From Asparagopsis taxiformis (lineage: Eukaryota > Rhodophyta > Florideophyceae > Bonnemaisoniales > Bonnemaisoniaceae): a stretch of 64,000 nt of DNA. The stretch covers positions 1 to 64,000 of the forward strand of contig JALQPE010000923.1 of the NCBI GenBank assembly GCA_030407315.1, in the 5' to 3' direction. A program made the position numbers and the translations under genes. Of this stretch, positions 63,447 to 64,000 are shown piece after piece (the first letter of the stretch is position 1; each line of letters opens with the position of its first letter). Below the pieces are notes generated by a model. That model was not told where the DNA came from. It was given only the letters and a program-made list of their open reading frames with translations, and did no database searches.

Positions 63447-64000
63447 TGGAGTGGACTTGAGAGGAAATAAACTGCGTATTGTGATTGTGAAGGTAGATAA
63501 TCTGGTACTAGGCCTGCGTAGTAAGATGGCTGAAACTAAAGTTGAAGTGCAGCATTGGAATTCAAGACTGGTTTCCTCATACTGCCTATCGACAAGTACA
63601 AATGGAATTGAAAGAGACAAGGAAAAGAAAGAAGATTATGATTGATGGTACTACGGGACATCCAAGTTTTCGTGAGAGCGATGGAGAAATGTATACTATA
63701 TTGTGTGAGGAGGCACAAGAAGTGTGCATTAGAGCTGCACGGGAGAGTATGCGGCGTGAGGGAGTAGTTTAGTCGAACGGCTGGTTTGGAGTATTGAGCT
63801 GTACGCGCATCGGCCATGGGCACGTGCAGAGCGTGGCTGTCACTTGCGAATAGAATCAAATGTAGTTCTGTAGTGATGGGAGATAACATTATTGTCCCTA
63901 GCACCACCGGTTTCAACCAAGAACACCAATTGACGCCTTGAGAGGAAAGAACAAAATTTTTACATGGCTGATTATTGTTCAGTTTGAGAGCCTTTTACGA
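63447..64000. other. No gene recognised
   Basis: Probably the rest of the insertion that carries the palindromes. No coding frame recognised, and no return to gypsy-A sequence before the window ends. Confidence 0.45.

Overview
The window reads as nuclear DNA of a eukaryote with compact genes that have few or no introns. My best guess is a florideophyte red alga of the Chondrus type. This rests on secreted Cys-rich paralogues read as single uninterrupted frames, a eukaryotic tRNA-Ile(AAT), TATA and AATAAA signals around genes, and dense copia, gypsy and Mutator-like elements. Species identity is inference.

Positions 1-33.4 kb are dominated by one gene family, with a tenth member at 36.5-47.8 kb. 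Each complete member encodes a signal peptide, four tandem modules of about 85-95 residues with 12 cysteines in a typical module, a Pro/Ser/Thr-rich linker, and a conserved C-terminal domain of about 110 residues. I label the ten copies A to J. D (7910-9610), G (25714-27564) and H (28476-30320) are intact. C (5029-6872) has one frameshift. A, B, E, F, I and J are broken. Copies lie on both strands, share segments of very uneven identity (probable gene conversion), and E and F sit at the outer ends of a 1.8-kb inverted repeat. I do not recognise a named family for the C-terminal domain.

The inverted repeat (about 12.94-14.72 and 22.39-24.14 kb) carries two copies of a gene for the same 116-residue basic protein. 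The 7.7 kb between the arms holds a DM9/DUF3421-like gene (15663-16145, minus), an O-methyltransferase-like gene that lacks the usual catalytic His-Asp (20852-21874), and a long CpG-rich stretch with no recognised gene.

From 33.4 to 36.5 kb there is a tRNA-Ile(AAT), a 33-bp perfect palindrome and a decayed coiled-coil gene. From 36.5 to 47.8 kb, member J is split by two full-length copia elements, each with short LTRs (110-112 bp) and a perfect 5-bp target duplication. Removing both elements restores reading continuity at both junctions. The copia primer-binding sites match the anticodon arm of initiator tRNA-Met.

From 48.5 kb to the end the DNA is nested mobile elements: a copia 5'-end relic, an unrecognised broken gene split by a 1.28-kb solo LTR, a gypsy LTR fragment fused to an older gypsy pol, a Mutator-like transposase cut by a second gypsy element (57.6-63.1 kb), and an array of short palindromes (63.10-63.45 kb) interrupting that element's RT. 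The overall picture is a birth-and-death locus for a secreted Cys-rich family inside transposon-rich DNA.
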